DNA of 10,216 bases. Origin: Auxenochlorella pyrenoidosa (Eukaryota > Chlorophyta > Trebouxiophyceae > Chlorellales > Chlorellaceae). Under the pieces are notes generated by a model, which saw nothing but the letters and a program-made list of their open reading frames with translations, was not told the origin of the DNA and searched no databases. The stretch covers positions 98,200 through 108,415 of the forward strand of contig KQ482040.1 of assembly GCA_001430745.1 (NCBI GenBank). Direction: 5' to 3'. Position 1 is the stretch's first letter; the number at the start of each line of letters is the position of its first letter. The position numbers and the translations under genes were made by a program. Shown here in pieces: positions 1 to 6,695 of this stretch.

Positions 1-877
1 CGCCGCCGCTCTGCCCGGCCAGCCCCGCCCTGGTCGGCTGCAGCCCGCTGCTGCCTGAGCTGCTGCTGCACCCGGCGCTCTGCCCTCTCATCATACAGCC
101 TCTCAGGCAGGGGAGCAGCCGCTGCCGGCGGCCCCTGCCCACGCTCCTGCCCCTCCTTGCGCTGCTGCTGCCGCTTCAGCTGCTTCAGTCGGCGGGTGAC
201 CGCCTGTGCCGAGTCGCTGTCGTATCCTGCCTCCTCCTCGTCCTGCAAGGGGACTCACGTGGCAGGCAGCACAGCACGCCGGTGGGACACAGAATGAGAG
301 GTCACCAATGTTGCAGTGCTGCTGGGTGCCTGCCCTCAAGCTGCTGCCTCTGCCGAGCACAAAGTCTGAGCGATGAGGCGCAGCAGAGAAAGGAAACGGC
401 TTTGGGGCCGGGCACGGGGCGCTGATCAACATCACGATGTACAATGCAATCTCCAGACAACCCGCCACGCATTACGACCCGAGTGCCTCCCAGCACGGAG
501 GCTTGGCGGCGGGCCGGGGCGCAGCGAGCGCACCTCGCGCCCCGAGGCGCCGCGCCCAAAGAGGCGGCGGTTGCGGGCGATGACGTCGTCGTCCCCCCGA
601 GTCTCATCGTAGCCCTGCAGGCCACGCGGGGCTGCCCCGCCCTGCCCTGCAAAGCCGATGCCCTGCAGAGCCAGCGCCAGGAGACAGCAGTCAGGGGAGG
701 GCGCAGCCCAGGGTGCCGGGTGTGGGGCAGCCGGGCTGCTGCACTGCACGCTGTGCGCCTGGCCGGCCGCTGCCACCTGGCTTGGCAGCGCCCGCTGCGG
801 CTTGCCTGCTTGAAGCGAGCGCCCGCATCCACCGCCTGGAATTCTGTGTACAGGGCGTGAGCCTCCGCCTCCTCCAT
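1..877 (-). CDS. Unrecognised charged Gln/Arg-rich protein, 5' part (three exons, runs off left edge)
   Basis: Three exons join in phase on the minus strand: 877-806 (starts ATG, MEEAEAHALY), 662-534 and 242-1. Intron 1 (805-663) begins GC and ends CTGCAG; intron 2 (533-243) begins GTGCGC and ends CTTGCAG. Both are phase 0. The product runs through FKQ/GIGFAGQGG, then an acidic-basic stretch (YDETRGDDDV, ARNRRLFGR), then exon 3 with DEEEAGYDSDS and a long Gln/Arg/Lys/Glu-rich region likely to be helical or coiled coil. About 147 residues are visible and the frame is open at base 1, so the C-terminus is missing. No signal peptide or membrane segment is seen; composition suggests a nuclear, RNA- or chromatin-associated protein, which is only an inference. 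I do not recognise the family. Confidence is good that this is a gene and moderate for the exact splice sites. Confidence 0.6.
663..805 (-). other. GC-AG intron 1 of the minus-strand gene
   Basis: The minus strand reads CAG/GCAAGC at the 5' end and CTGGCTCTGCAG at the 3' end, which is the usual context for the minor GC-AG class spliced by the major spliceosome. Splicing here keeps phase 0 and joins two plausible peptide segments. The nearest GT donor, about 24 bases further on (AG/GTGGCA), would put exon 2 out of frame. Confidence 0.5.
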
Positions 878-1140
878 GGCTCAGGCGCGCTGGCAGGGAG
901 AGAGGTGCCGCCAGCAGGCGGCGGCCGGTGGCGTGAGGTCCCACGGGGTGGAGCGGCGGCGCGCCGGGAGGAGAACCACTTTGATCTCCCGTCACTCTAG
1001 TCGACGCGGGCCGCAGGCCGCGACGGGAGCGGCAAACAGGCGAGTGCGCTAATCGCCCAGTTGTCTGCGGGGCCAGCTTTGCAGCCAATAGAGGGCTAAC
1101 GACTTGTGGGACGATTCCAGAACATATAGCAATGCCTGCA
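878..1140 (-). promoter_or_regulatory. Upstream region of the minus-strand gene
   Basis: This stretch lies immediately upstream of the ATG at 877 and should contain that gene's 5' UTR and promoter. A CCAAT pentamer sits at 1085-1089 on the plus strand, about 210 bases from the start codon. No TATA box is evident. There is no supported coding frame. Promoter content is inferred from position only. Confidence 0.25.
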
Positions 1141-1179
1141 AACTGTTAGCGCCCTCGGGTAGGCACTGTCAACACCAGC

Positions 1180-1296
1180 ATGGCGGCAGCAGCGGCTACC
1201 CTGCTTGAAAACGGCACGCCCGCCGTTGGTGCTTCCCCAGTTAGCACATGCACACGACCACACAGGGATACCTCAAGTATCTGGCATGAATCGTAG
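1180..1296 (+). CDS. Possible 38-residue frame or first exon
   Basis: ATG at 1180 opens an Ala-rich start (MAAAAATLLENGTPAVG) and closes at TAG 1294-1296. After the stop the same frame stays open for another 30 codons or so. It could be a small gene, the first exon of an undetected gene, or chance. No homology is recognised and no paired downstream exon could be built. Confidence 0.12.
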   Translation: MAAAAATLLENGTPAVGASPVSTCTRPHRDTSSIWHES

Positions 1297-1529
1297 AGGT
1301 CTTCCCGTCCGAGAGTTCAGCCAGGGCAAAGCCTGGAAGATCTGGCAGTCCGGGGCGCCGCCTCCACAATGGCCCTTAGGGAAGCCTGATGTCAACAGCC
1401 CCCCTGGTGGTGGTTTACCTTTTAAATGGTTGCGTGGACTGTCGCAGCGCGCCATCATGGCTGCTGCCGAGCACGCCCAGTCTGCCGGCTGAAGGCTCTG
1501 GGTGTGAAGGCGCCATCAGGCGCGTTGCA

Positions 1530-1665
1530 TTGCAACACTGCCTCAGGCTTACCGGAGAGCTAGGTGTGAGGCTGCAAGGGCACCAGCAATGGCTCCAAGC
1601 TGCTGAGTTGCCATCCACAGTAGACAGCGTGCTGCCGTGGCCACAATCATGCTGATGTCAACACC
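1530..1665 (+). repeat. Left member of a direct repeat flanking the array
   Basis: The segment containing GGCTCCAAGCTG, GTTGCCATCCACAGTA and GCTGA..CAACA matches 6575-6695 in the same order and orientation, with small indels. It lies just upstream of the first leader remnant of the gene array, whereas its partner lies just past the last tandem unit. It is either part of the ancestral repeat unit or a boundary duplication. Confidence 0.6.
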
Positions 1666-1874
1666 TGGTGTGCCCCAGCACCTGCCGCCACTGTCTCATG
1701 CAAATACAAACCTAACTGCCTACAAAGCAGTCCTTGTGCCGCCGCGCGCAGGGCAAAACCCTACAGCCTGAACCCTAAGTGATCGGTTAACAGAAATCTC
1801 CTGGTGTGCAGCTAGGAAGGGCTGCCACAAGATGCCACATCAATTGTTCTGGCACGCCGCTCTGGGCTCGCCCG

Positions 1875-2165
1875 GGCTCCCTAGCTCGATCTGTCGTGTC
1901 AGCGGCTCCCTTCGCCTGTGTCCCATTATCCTCCATACGGATGGCGCCTCGTATACCGATTCAGGCTTCCGGCTTGCGGTCTGGCGACACGAAAGGGGTG
2001 CGTGCAGGGAACGAGGGTTGCGGTGTAGCGGTTCCAGGCCTCCGTGCAACCTAGCGAGCTCCTCCCTCAATGTCAGCGCTCGCCATGTTGAACCCGCGTC
2101 GATTGCGCTAGCCCGGCTCTTCGCCGCCCTGCCGCCAACGCCAACCCGCCCGTCTGTGACCCGTC
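1875..2165 (+). pseudogene. Leader-only remnant of the array gene (copy 1)
   Basis: This is homologous to the leader of the copy at 5037 (4715-4990) and of the copy at 3218 (3085-3280). Shared landmarks are CCTAGCTCGA, GGGGTGCGTGCAG, CGAGGGTTGCG, TCAGCGCT and GCCAACCCGCCCG. Homology stops at about 2160, exactly where the coding exon should follow. Instead the sequence passes into inverted fragments of the same gene, so this copy has no coding exon. The leader frame carries a TAG at the place where the 3218 copy has its ATG. Confidence 0.55.
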
Positions 2166-2195
2166 CACTTTGGAAGAGAAGTGCTCTCCTGCGCA

Positions 2196-2396
2196 TCACC
2201 CCTGCTGTGACCCAAACCAGCGGCTCTTGAGCTGTACGGCAGGCAGGTAGTTACGTATCTGCTTGGCCTCCAGCGCCCTCTGGCCTGCCTGCAGCGCCTG
2301 TTCTCTCGTCTCCAGCGAGGGCAGCCTGCCGGTGAAGAGCACTACCCCGGCTGTGGCAAAGCCCCAGAGGTTCTTGAGCTGCACGGCAGGCAGGTA
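2196..2396 (-). pseudogene. Broken copy of the membrane/coiled-coil gene, with a second truncated start behind it
   Basis: The minus strand reads LPAVQLKNLW, a hydrophobic Gly/Val segment, then LPSLETREQAL and QRALEAKQ, matching the intact copy at 3218. It then jumps straight to a second start (LPAVQLKSRW) that soon reaches a stop. The heptad region and C-terminus are missing. It reads as two collapsed 5' fragments in tandem. It has no ATG at the family start (GTG instead), so it is probably not expressed as protein. Confidence 0.6.
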
Positions 2397-2440
2397 GATA
2401 CCTGTGCAGAGTGCAGCTCAATAACCGCTGGTGTTTGGTC
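2365..2440. repeat. Second inverted head-to-head joint
   Basis: TTCTTGAGCTGCAC (minus-strand start) and GTGCAGCTCAATAACC (plus-strand start) face away from each other across about 25 bases containing GGCAGGCAGGTAGATACCTG. That spacer matches the spacer of the 2771-2798 joint in reverse orientation, so the two joints are versions of one event or sequence. Confidence 0.55.
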
Positions 2441-2515
2441 ACAGCCGAATGATAGGTGGTATGCACTTCTCCGGCAAGCTCTCTTGCTGAAGAGAGGAGA
2501 GCAGGCCGCCAGGCT
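2407..2515 (+). pseudogene. Short broken copy of the same gene, plus orientation
   Basis: It starts GTGCAGCTCAATAACC and keeps recognisable blocks (TTTGGTCACAGCC, CACTTCTCCGGCAAGCT, AGAGGAGAGCAGGC), but the frame is closed by TGA soon after VTAE and is shifted afterwards. It ends at about 2515, where the minus-strand fragment 2540-2770 begins tail-first. It stands head to head with the fragment ending at 2396. Confidence 0.55.
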
Positions 2516-2539
2516 GCCAGGCAGTCGCGGGAGCAGGTC

Positions 2540-2770
2540 CAAGTGGGCCACCTCAGTTGTAAGCGGCAGCAGCATACCGCGGAGCTCTGCTAAGCCCGCC
2601 TCCAGCTTGGCCTCCTGCCTGGCAAAGCCCGCCTCCTGCTTGAGTTCCAGCGCTCTCTGGCCCGCCCCCAGCGCGTGCTCTCCCCTCTACTGCGAGGACA
2701 GCTTGCCTAGGAAGTGCACGGCCCCTGCCGCGCCAGCTGTGACCAAGTACCACAGGTTTTTGAGCTGCAT
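2540..2770 (-). pseudogene. Inverted copy with internal stop
   Basis: The minus strand starts ATGCAGCTCAAAAACC at 2770 and gives MQLKNLWYLVTAG, AGAVHFLGKLSS, then an in-frame TAG where intact copies read CTGGAG. Beyond the stop the same frame continues as the coiled coil (QEAGFARQEAKLEAGLAELR, PLTTEVAHL). The body is well conserved, so the stop is likely recent. It forms an inverted repeat with 2799-3066. Confidence 0.65.
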
Positions 2771-2860
2771 CGAACAGACAGGCATCTCCCTGCCTGCCAT
2801 GCAGCTCAAGAACCTGTGTTATCTGGTCACAGCCGGGGTGGTACGCAGCATGCATTTATC
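2708..2860. repeat. Inverted repeat: head-to-head gene starts around a 28-base spacer
   Basis: The minus arm (2770 down to about 2708) and the plus arm (2799 to about 2860) both start ATGCAGCTCAA.AACCTGTG and continue through the membrane-segment codons. The spacer 2771-2798 contains CTGCCTGCC, the sequence that precedes the start in every family member. A similar head-to-head joint exists at 2365-2440. Confidence 0.65.
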
Positions 2861-3066
2861 AGGCAGGCTGTCCTCGCTGGAGAGGGGAGAGCAGGCGCTG
2901 GAGGCTGGCCAGAGAGCGCTGGAACTCAAGCTGGAGGCGGGTTTGCCAGGCAGGAGGCCAAGCTGGAGGCGGGCTTTGCAGAGCTCCGCGGTCTGCTGCA
3001 TCCGCTCTTGACCGGGGTGGCCCTCGTCAAGGGGGCGCAGCGGCAGCAGTCTCACACGCTGCAGCA
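2799..3066 (+). pseudogene. Plus-strand copy broken by a one-base deletion
   Basis: ATG at 2799 gives MQLKNLCYLVTAGVV, then LSGRLSSLERGEQALEAGQ and a heptad region. At about 2941 the copy reads GCGGGTTTGCC where the family has GCGGGCTTTGCC. The one-base loss shifts the frame and leads to a stop at 3009-3011. In the other frame the family text resumes (ARQEAKLEAGFAELRGLL, KGAQRQQS) up to about 3066, where the leader of the next copy begins. The family's last exon part is absent. Confidence 0.65.
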
Positions 3067-3217
3067 GCCGTGTGTGCCCGGTCGGGCAACGAGGAGTTGG
3101 TGTGTCAGGGAACGAGGGTTGCGCTGCAGGCGGCGCGGCGGTCCCAGGCCTTCGCGCAACTTACAGAGCTTTTCGCTTTTCGTCAGCGCTTGCCGTGTTG
3201 GACCCGCGTCGATTGCG

Positions 3218-3697
3218 ATGGGCATGCTCTGTGCCGCCGCGGCCTGCGCCTGCCCTGCCCTCGAGGCCAACCCGCCCGACTGTGCCCCTCCCCACCTGCT
3301 CCCCGTGCAGCTCAGCATCCTTTGGGTCTTTGTGACAGCCGGGGCGGCAGGCGCGGTGCACCTCTCCGGCAGGCTGTCCTCGCTGGAGAGGGGACAGCAG
3401 GCGCTGCTGGAGGGCCAGCGGGCGCTCGAGGCCAAGCTTGATGCGGGCTTTGCTAAGCAGGAGGCGGGCTTTGCCAAGTACGAGGCCAAGCTTGATGCGG
3501 GCTTTGCCAAGCAGGAGGCGGGCCTGGCAGAGTTCCGAGCTCTGCTGCACCCACTGACAACTGAGATGGCCCGCATGAAGGCGGCGCAGCAGCAGCAGTC
3601 CCAAGTGCTGCAGCAGCTGACTGGCGCAGCGCTGGGCAAGGCAGGTGGCAGGGAGGGCTTGCATGGGGGGCGGCTAGCTGGGCTGCATCGGGGGTGA
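3218..3697 (+). CDS. Small membrane-anchored coiled-coil protein, unknown family (intact copy)
   Basis: ATG 3218 to TGA 3697 gives 159 residues. Residues 1-29 form a Cys/Ala/Pro-rich leader. VQL at 30-32 starts the segment shared by all copies. Residues 32-50 (ILWVFVTAGAAGAVHL) are hydrophobic and could span a membrane. Residues 53-130 form a predicted coiled coil: LSSLERGQQAL, QRALEAKL, then heptads AGFAKQE/AGFAKYE/AKLDAGFAKQE, and later EMARMKAAQQQQSQVLQQL. The end is basic and Gly-rich. The upstream half of the leader resembles that of the neighbouring copies, but the ATG is not shared; an upstream exon spliced at CCCGTGCAG/CTC (3310/3311) is a real alternative. A downstream acceptor (GGCGCAG/GGCGCACC, about 3830) could replace the last 18 residues. 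No known family is recognised; function is unknown. Membrane and coiled-coil calls come from composition and spacing only. Confidence 0.5.
   Translation: MGMLCAAAACACPALEANPPDCAPPHLLPVQLSILWVFVTAGAAGAVHLSGRLSSLERGQQALLEGQRALEAKLDAGFAKQEAGFAKYEAKLDAGFAKQEAGLAEFRALLHPLTTEMARMKAAQQQQSQVLQQLTGAALGKAGGREGLHGGRLAGLHRG
3428..3535 (+). repeat. Coding minisatellite built on a 21-base (heptad) period
   Basis: A 33-base segment at 3428-3460 recurs at 3482-3514 with one mismatch, separated by a further 21-base variant (GAGGCGGGCTTTGCCAAGTAC). Each 21 bases encode one heptad of the type AGFAKQE. All lengths are multiples of three, so copy number can change without breaking the frame. The other family members carry fewer or different heptads in the same place. 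Confidence 0.7.
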
Positions 3698-3857
3698 ATT
3701 GCTGATGCCTGCTCACACTATGTGCTTCCCTTTTGCTGCGCTCTCGCTGCGGCCCATGCCCTGCTGGCAGCCAGCAGGGCGGCAGCGGCTGTAGGCCAAC
3801 CCCTTGATTCACCCCCACACCGGCGCAGGGCGCACCTGCTGCCAGTGCAGTGCCTGC

Positions 3858-3877
3858 CGGCGGCGGCGCCGCCGCCG
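3858..3877. repeat. 20-base perfect palindrome of GGC/GCC triplets
   Basis: The bases read CGGCGGCGGC then GCCGCCGCCG, which is fully self-complementary around a central GGCGCC. The equivalent place in unit III (about 5620) has GGCGGTGACCGCGG and lacks the long palindrome, so the triplet run expanded in unit II only. Confidence 0.7.
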
Positions 3878-3957
3878 CCGCTGAGCCCGAGCCTGCGATG
3901 CGGCAGTGAGACGGCGCCGTGAGTTGAGCTGCAAGTGCAGGGCGGAGGAGCTGTGCA

Positions 3958-4170
3958 ATGTGGCAGCTGCGCTTAGTTGTGGGTGCTGCCCTTGGAATGT
4001 GGGGTGGTGTGCGCAGTCTGGCAAGCGCCTTCGCCGCAGCTGCTTGTGTGCTGCAACCTCCACTGCTGCACTCATCGCTTGTTTCGCTGTCCCCACCTGC
4101 TGAATGTGCGCAGGCACTGGCCGTCGCTCCCCGGCATTGGTTGTGCGGCCCCGATCTGCCTGACCATTAA
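3958..4170 (+). CDS. Doubtful small frame in the downstream part of unit II
   Basis: ATG 3958 to TAA 4170 encodes 70 residues beginning MWQLRLVVGAALGMWGGV. The first 29 codons are matched in unit III at 5719-5805 by a frame of equal length with about ten changed codons, roughly four of them synonymous. An intron-like end (TGTGCGCAG/GCACTGG, about 4110) is shared. It may be a real small protein, an exon of a longer transcript, or just recently duplicated non-coding DNA. The hydrophobic start after QL loosely resembles the membrane segment of the main family protein. Confidence 0.2.
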   Translation: MWQLRLVVGAALGMWGGVRSLASAFAAAACVLQPPLLHSSLVSLSPPAECAQALAVAPRHWLCGPDLPDH

Positions 4171-4404
4171 TTGTGCACAACAGCGGGCTGTGGCTCGCTG
4201 GGACAGCTTGTGGTGTCTCTCACCCTGCAGAGCAGTCGCTCTGCCTCGCCGCGAGCTCCTGTACACACGGCTTTCCCCTGCAATTTTTCCCTTCGTCATT
4301 CTTGCCTTGCATGCCTTGCTCGAAATCTTGTCCTCAATCCCTTCCATGTGCCTCGACCTTGCGCTTCCAATGTCCTACCCGCTTCGCTCTCATCTGAGCG
4401 CCCG

Positions 4405-4520
4405 ATGCGCAGCAGTACACTGATGGAGGCTTCAACTGCACACAATCTGCTGCGCAGTCTGTCTGAGCAGGCAGGGCAGCTGGGCGTGGCCGCATGCAGG
4501 TGCGAGGCCTGGACAGCTTG
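4405..4520 (+). other. Conserved frame near the end of unit II
   Basis: From ATG 4405 the frame reads MRSSTLMEASTAHNLLRSLS and EQAGQLGVAA, and unit III at 6163 gives the same with a few changes (I for M, L for S, D for N). Surrounding non-coding sequence is similarly conserved, so this is weak evidence of coding. No start context or splice partner could be fixed. Confidence 0.2.
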
Positions 4521-5036
4521 CTCATGTTCTTTGCTCAGGTGGCACAGCAGGGCAGGTGGCAGCCAGGCGGGTGCTGTGACCGGACATGAGCGGGCGCAGC
4601 GCTGCGAGCACGGCACGCGCAGCAGCGCTGGGGTGACACACCCCTGCTTCCCCTGCTTCCTCTGCACCTTGCTGCCCAGCCAGCTGTTACCTGCCAGTCA
4701 GTTGTCTGTGGGTTGCCTAGCTCGAGCAGCCGTGCCAGCTGCTCCAGGGAGCTTTGCCCCATCGTGGTGCTCCACACGGTTGGCACCCCGCATACAGTTC
4801 CCGGCGTTCGGCATGCGGTTTGCCGACACGACAGGGGTGCGTGCAGAGGACCGAGGGTTGCGTTGCGGGCCTGCCGCGGTCCTCCGTGCAGCAGGGCTCC
4901 GCGCTCCACATCAGCGCTCCGCCATGGTTAACCCGCCAGTTGATGCGTTGTGGCCTGTGCCTGGCCCTACGCCGCCTGTGCCAGCCCTGCCCCCAAGGCC
5001 AACCCCGCCCGTTGGCAACTGGCCCTGCCTGCTGTG

Positions 5037-5459
5037 CAGCTCCAGAGCCTCCTCTACTTTGTCTTATTGGGGGGAGTGGGCGGCTCATACTTTGCGGGCA
5101 AGCTGGGTGCGCTGGAGAAGGGACAGCAGTTGCTCGAGGCAAGACAGCGCGCGCTGGAGGCGCGCCAGCAGGCGCTGGAGGCCAAGGAGGAGGCGGGCCC
5201 TGCCGAGCAGGAGGCCATGCAGGAGGCAGGCCCTGCCAAGCAGGGGGCCATGCAGGAGGCGGGCCTGGCAGAGCTTCGAGCTCTGCTGTGCCCGCTTATG
5301 TCTGAGGTGGCCTACTTGAAGGGGGCGCAGCAGTATCAGTCCCAAGTGCTGCAGCTGCTGGTTCGCGCAGCGCTGGGCAAGGTGGGGCGCCCGACAACAC
5401 GCGCCGGGGAGGGCTGGCATGGGGCGTGGCTAACGCGGCCCGGCTGCTGCCCGCAGTGA
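5037..5459 (+). CDS. Second membrane/coiled-coil family copy, diverged; start unresolved
   Basis: The exon begins at the shared CAG/CTC (5037-5042) and reads LQSLLYFVLLGG, VGGSYFAGKLGALEKGQ, then repeated heptad-like text (EARQRALEARQQALEAKEEA, two versions of MQEAGPAKQ), LAELRALL and LKGAQQYQSQVLQLL, ending ALGK. No in-frame ATG lies between the stop codon at 4941-4943 and the conserved part, so it needs an upstream exon spliced into CTGTGCAG (5039), a non-ATG start, or it is dying. At its end a 75-base segment, 5382-5456, has GT and CCCGCAG borders and is followed at once by TGA (5457-5459). It has no stop and keeps frame, so spliced and unspliced forms end at the same TGA. The family is unrecognised. 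Confidence 0.4.
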   Translation, partial: QLQSLLYFVLLGGVGGSYFAGKLGALEKGQQLLEARQRALEARQQALEAKEEAGPAEQEAMQEAGPAKQGAMQEAGLAELRALLCPLMSEVAYLKGAQQYQSQVLQLLVRAALGKVGRPTTRAGEGWHGAWLTRPGCCPQ

Positions 5460-5718
5460 ATTGCTGATGCCTGCTCGACGCGCTTCCCTTTCGCTGCACT
5501 CTCGCTGCGGCCCATGCCCTTCTGGCAGCCAGCAAAGCGGCAGCTGATTTCCCAGCTGACGGCCAAACCCTGGCCTCACCCTGCGGTGCAGGGCGCACCT
5601 GCTGCCGGTGCTCCGCCTGCCGGCGGTGACCGCGGCCAGCCTGGAGCCTGAGCCCGCAGCAGGGCAGTGAGCCGACGCCTTGGGGTGAGCTGCAAGTGCA
5701 GGGCGGCGGCGCTGTGCA

Positions 5719-5920
5719 ATGCATCAGCTGCGCTTGGCTGTGGGCGCTGCCCTTGGAGTGTGGGGTGGTGTGCGCAGTCTGGCGAGCGCCCTCACCGCAG
5801 CTGCCGTGAGTTGCAACCTCCATTGTTGCGCTCATTGCTTGTTTCCCGTCCCCACCTGTTGAATGTGTGCAGGCACTGGTCGTCATTGCCGACACGGCTT
5901 TGCTGCCCCGATCCACCTGA
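5719..5920 (+). CDS. Doubtful small two-exon frame in unit III
   Basis: ATG 5719 opens MHQLRLAVGAALGVWGGV; a strong donor (GCC/GTGAGT) lies at 5806 and an acceptor (TGTGTGCAG/GCA) at 5872. Joining 5719-5805 to 5873-5920 is in phase and ends at TGA. The partner in unit II (3958) has a weaker donor. This could be a 44-residue protein, part of a longer transcript, or chance. Confidence 0.2.
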
Positions 5921-6574
5921 ACATCAAGTGTGCACAACAGCGTGCTTTGGCTGGCTGGGACAGCTTGTGGTCTCTCTCACCCTGAATAACAGTCGCTCTG
6001 CCTTGCCCGGCGCAACTGTACACAGGGCTGTCCCCTTGCAGTTTTTTCCCTCGCCATTCCCCTCTTGCATGCCCTGCTTGAAATCTTGTCCTCAATGCCT
6101 TCCATGTGCCTCAACCCTGCGCTTTTAGCGTCTTGCCCGCTTCTCTCTCATCTGAGCGCCCGATGCGCAGCAGTACACTGATTGAGGCCTTGACTGCACA
6201 CGATCTGCTGCGCAGTCTGTCTGAGCAGGCAGGGCAGCTGGGCGTGGCCGCAGGCAGGAGCGAGGCTGGGGTAGCTTGCCCATCTTCTTTGCTCAGGTGG
6301 CACAGCAGGGCAGTTAGCAGCCAGGACGGTGCCATGAGATGTGTTCCATCCGCCAGTGCTCCAAATGGACATGAGCTGGCACAGCCATTTGGCTGCAGGC
6401 AGGTGCTGCGGCGCATGAGCAGGGGAAACGGACCCTAGCCCCTGCTCCCCCTGCTTGAGCACCTTGCTTCCCAGCCAGCTGACACCTGCTTGGGCGAGAG
6501 GCTGACGGGGAGCATGAGCAGGCTGACTGGGCGCACTCAACATGCGCAGCAACCCGTTGCATTGTATAACGTTG

Positions 6575-6695
6575 CATTGCTTCCACAGTGGCTTCTACAC
6601 GGCAGGGTGTGGCGCTTGGATGGCACTAGCGGTGGCTCCAAGCTCAGTTGCCATCCACAGTAAACAGTGTCCATCTGTGGCTAAACAACGCTGAC
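6575..6695 (+). repeat. Right member of the direct repeat flanking the array
   Basis: Bases containing GGCACTAGCGGTGGCTCCAA and GTTGCCATCCACAGTA match 1585-1660 in the same orientation. It lies about 85 bases beyond the end of unit III. No matching block exists at the junction of units II and III (4690-4715). Confidence 0.6.

Larger units (their letters stand above)
1141..1800. other. Intergenic stretch, no supported gene
   Basis: It holds several short frames on both strands but none with convincing exon structure. The only notable one is ATG 1180 to TAG 1296. From about 1530 to 1660 it carries a block repeated downstream of the array (separate entry). Base composition is a little more mixed than in the flanking genes (for example 1670-1730), which fits non-coding DNA. 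Confidence 0.4.
3085..4705 (+). repeat. Tandem unit II of the array (about 1.6 kb)
   Basis: It consists of a leader (3085-3300), the coding exon, and about 1 kb downstream. It matches 4790-6490 base for base over long runs with scattered substitutions and small indels. By eye the downstream part is about as similar between units as the coding part. Landmarks shared with unit III include TGAATTGCTGATGCCTGCTC, GGCGCACCTGCTGCC, TGGGGTGGTGTGCGCAGTCT, GAAATCTTGTCCTCAAT and CTGTCTGAGCAGGCAGGGCA. Confidence 0.8.
4715..6490 (+). repeat. Tandem unit III of the array (about 1.75 kb)
   Basis: It contains a full-length leader (4715-5036; its first part matches 1880-2000 rather than unit II, whose leader is truncated), the coding exon and a downstream part ending at about 6490 (CTTGCTTCCCAGCCAGCTGA, compare 4668-4690). 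After 6490 the similarity to unit II ends. Confidence 0.75.

Noticed and set aside
432..1088. 218-codon and 191-codon minus-strand frames over the first gene
   Set aside because: They read through introns of the gene at 1-877. Only short parts (GIGFAGQGG to the Gly-Arg-Glu end, and the MEEAEAHALY start) are exons.
2550..2560. TGTAA polyadenylation signal at about 2555
   Set aside because: It lies within the inverted, broken copy on the opposite strand to that fragment and has no gene upstream that would use it; a chance pentamer.
4171..5319. 382-codon open frame on the plus strand
   Set aside because: It runs through the non-coding end of unit II and the leader of unit III and then crosses the coiled-coil exon in a different frame from the family frame. 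It has no counterpart in unit II and is Arg/Ser-rich in the way off-frame GC-rich DNA usually is.
1800..6500. Transposable element or virus insertion as the source of the array
   Set aside because: No reverse transcriptase, integrase, transposase, terminal inverted repeats or target-site duplications were seen; the repeats are explained by duplication of a gene-bearing unit.
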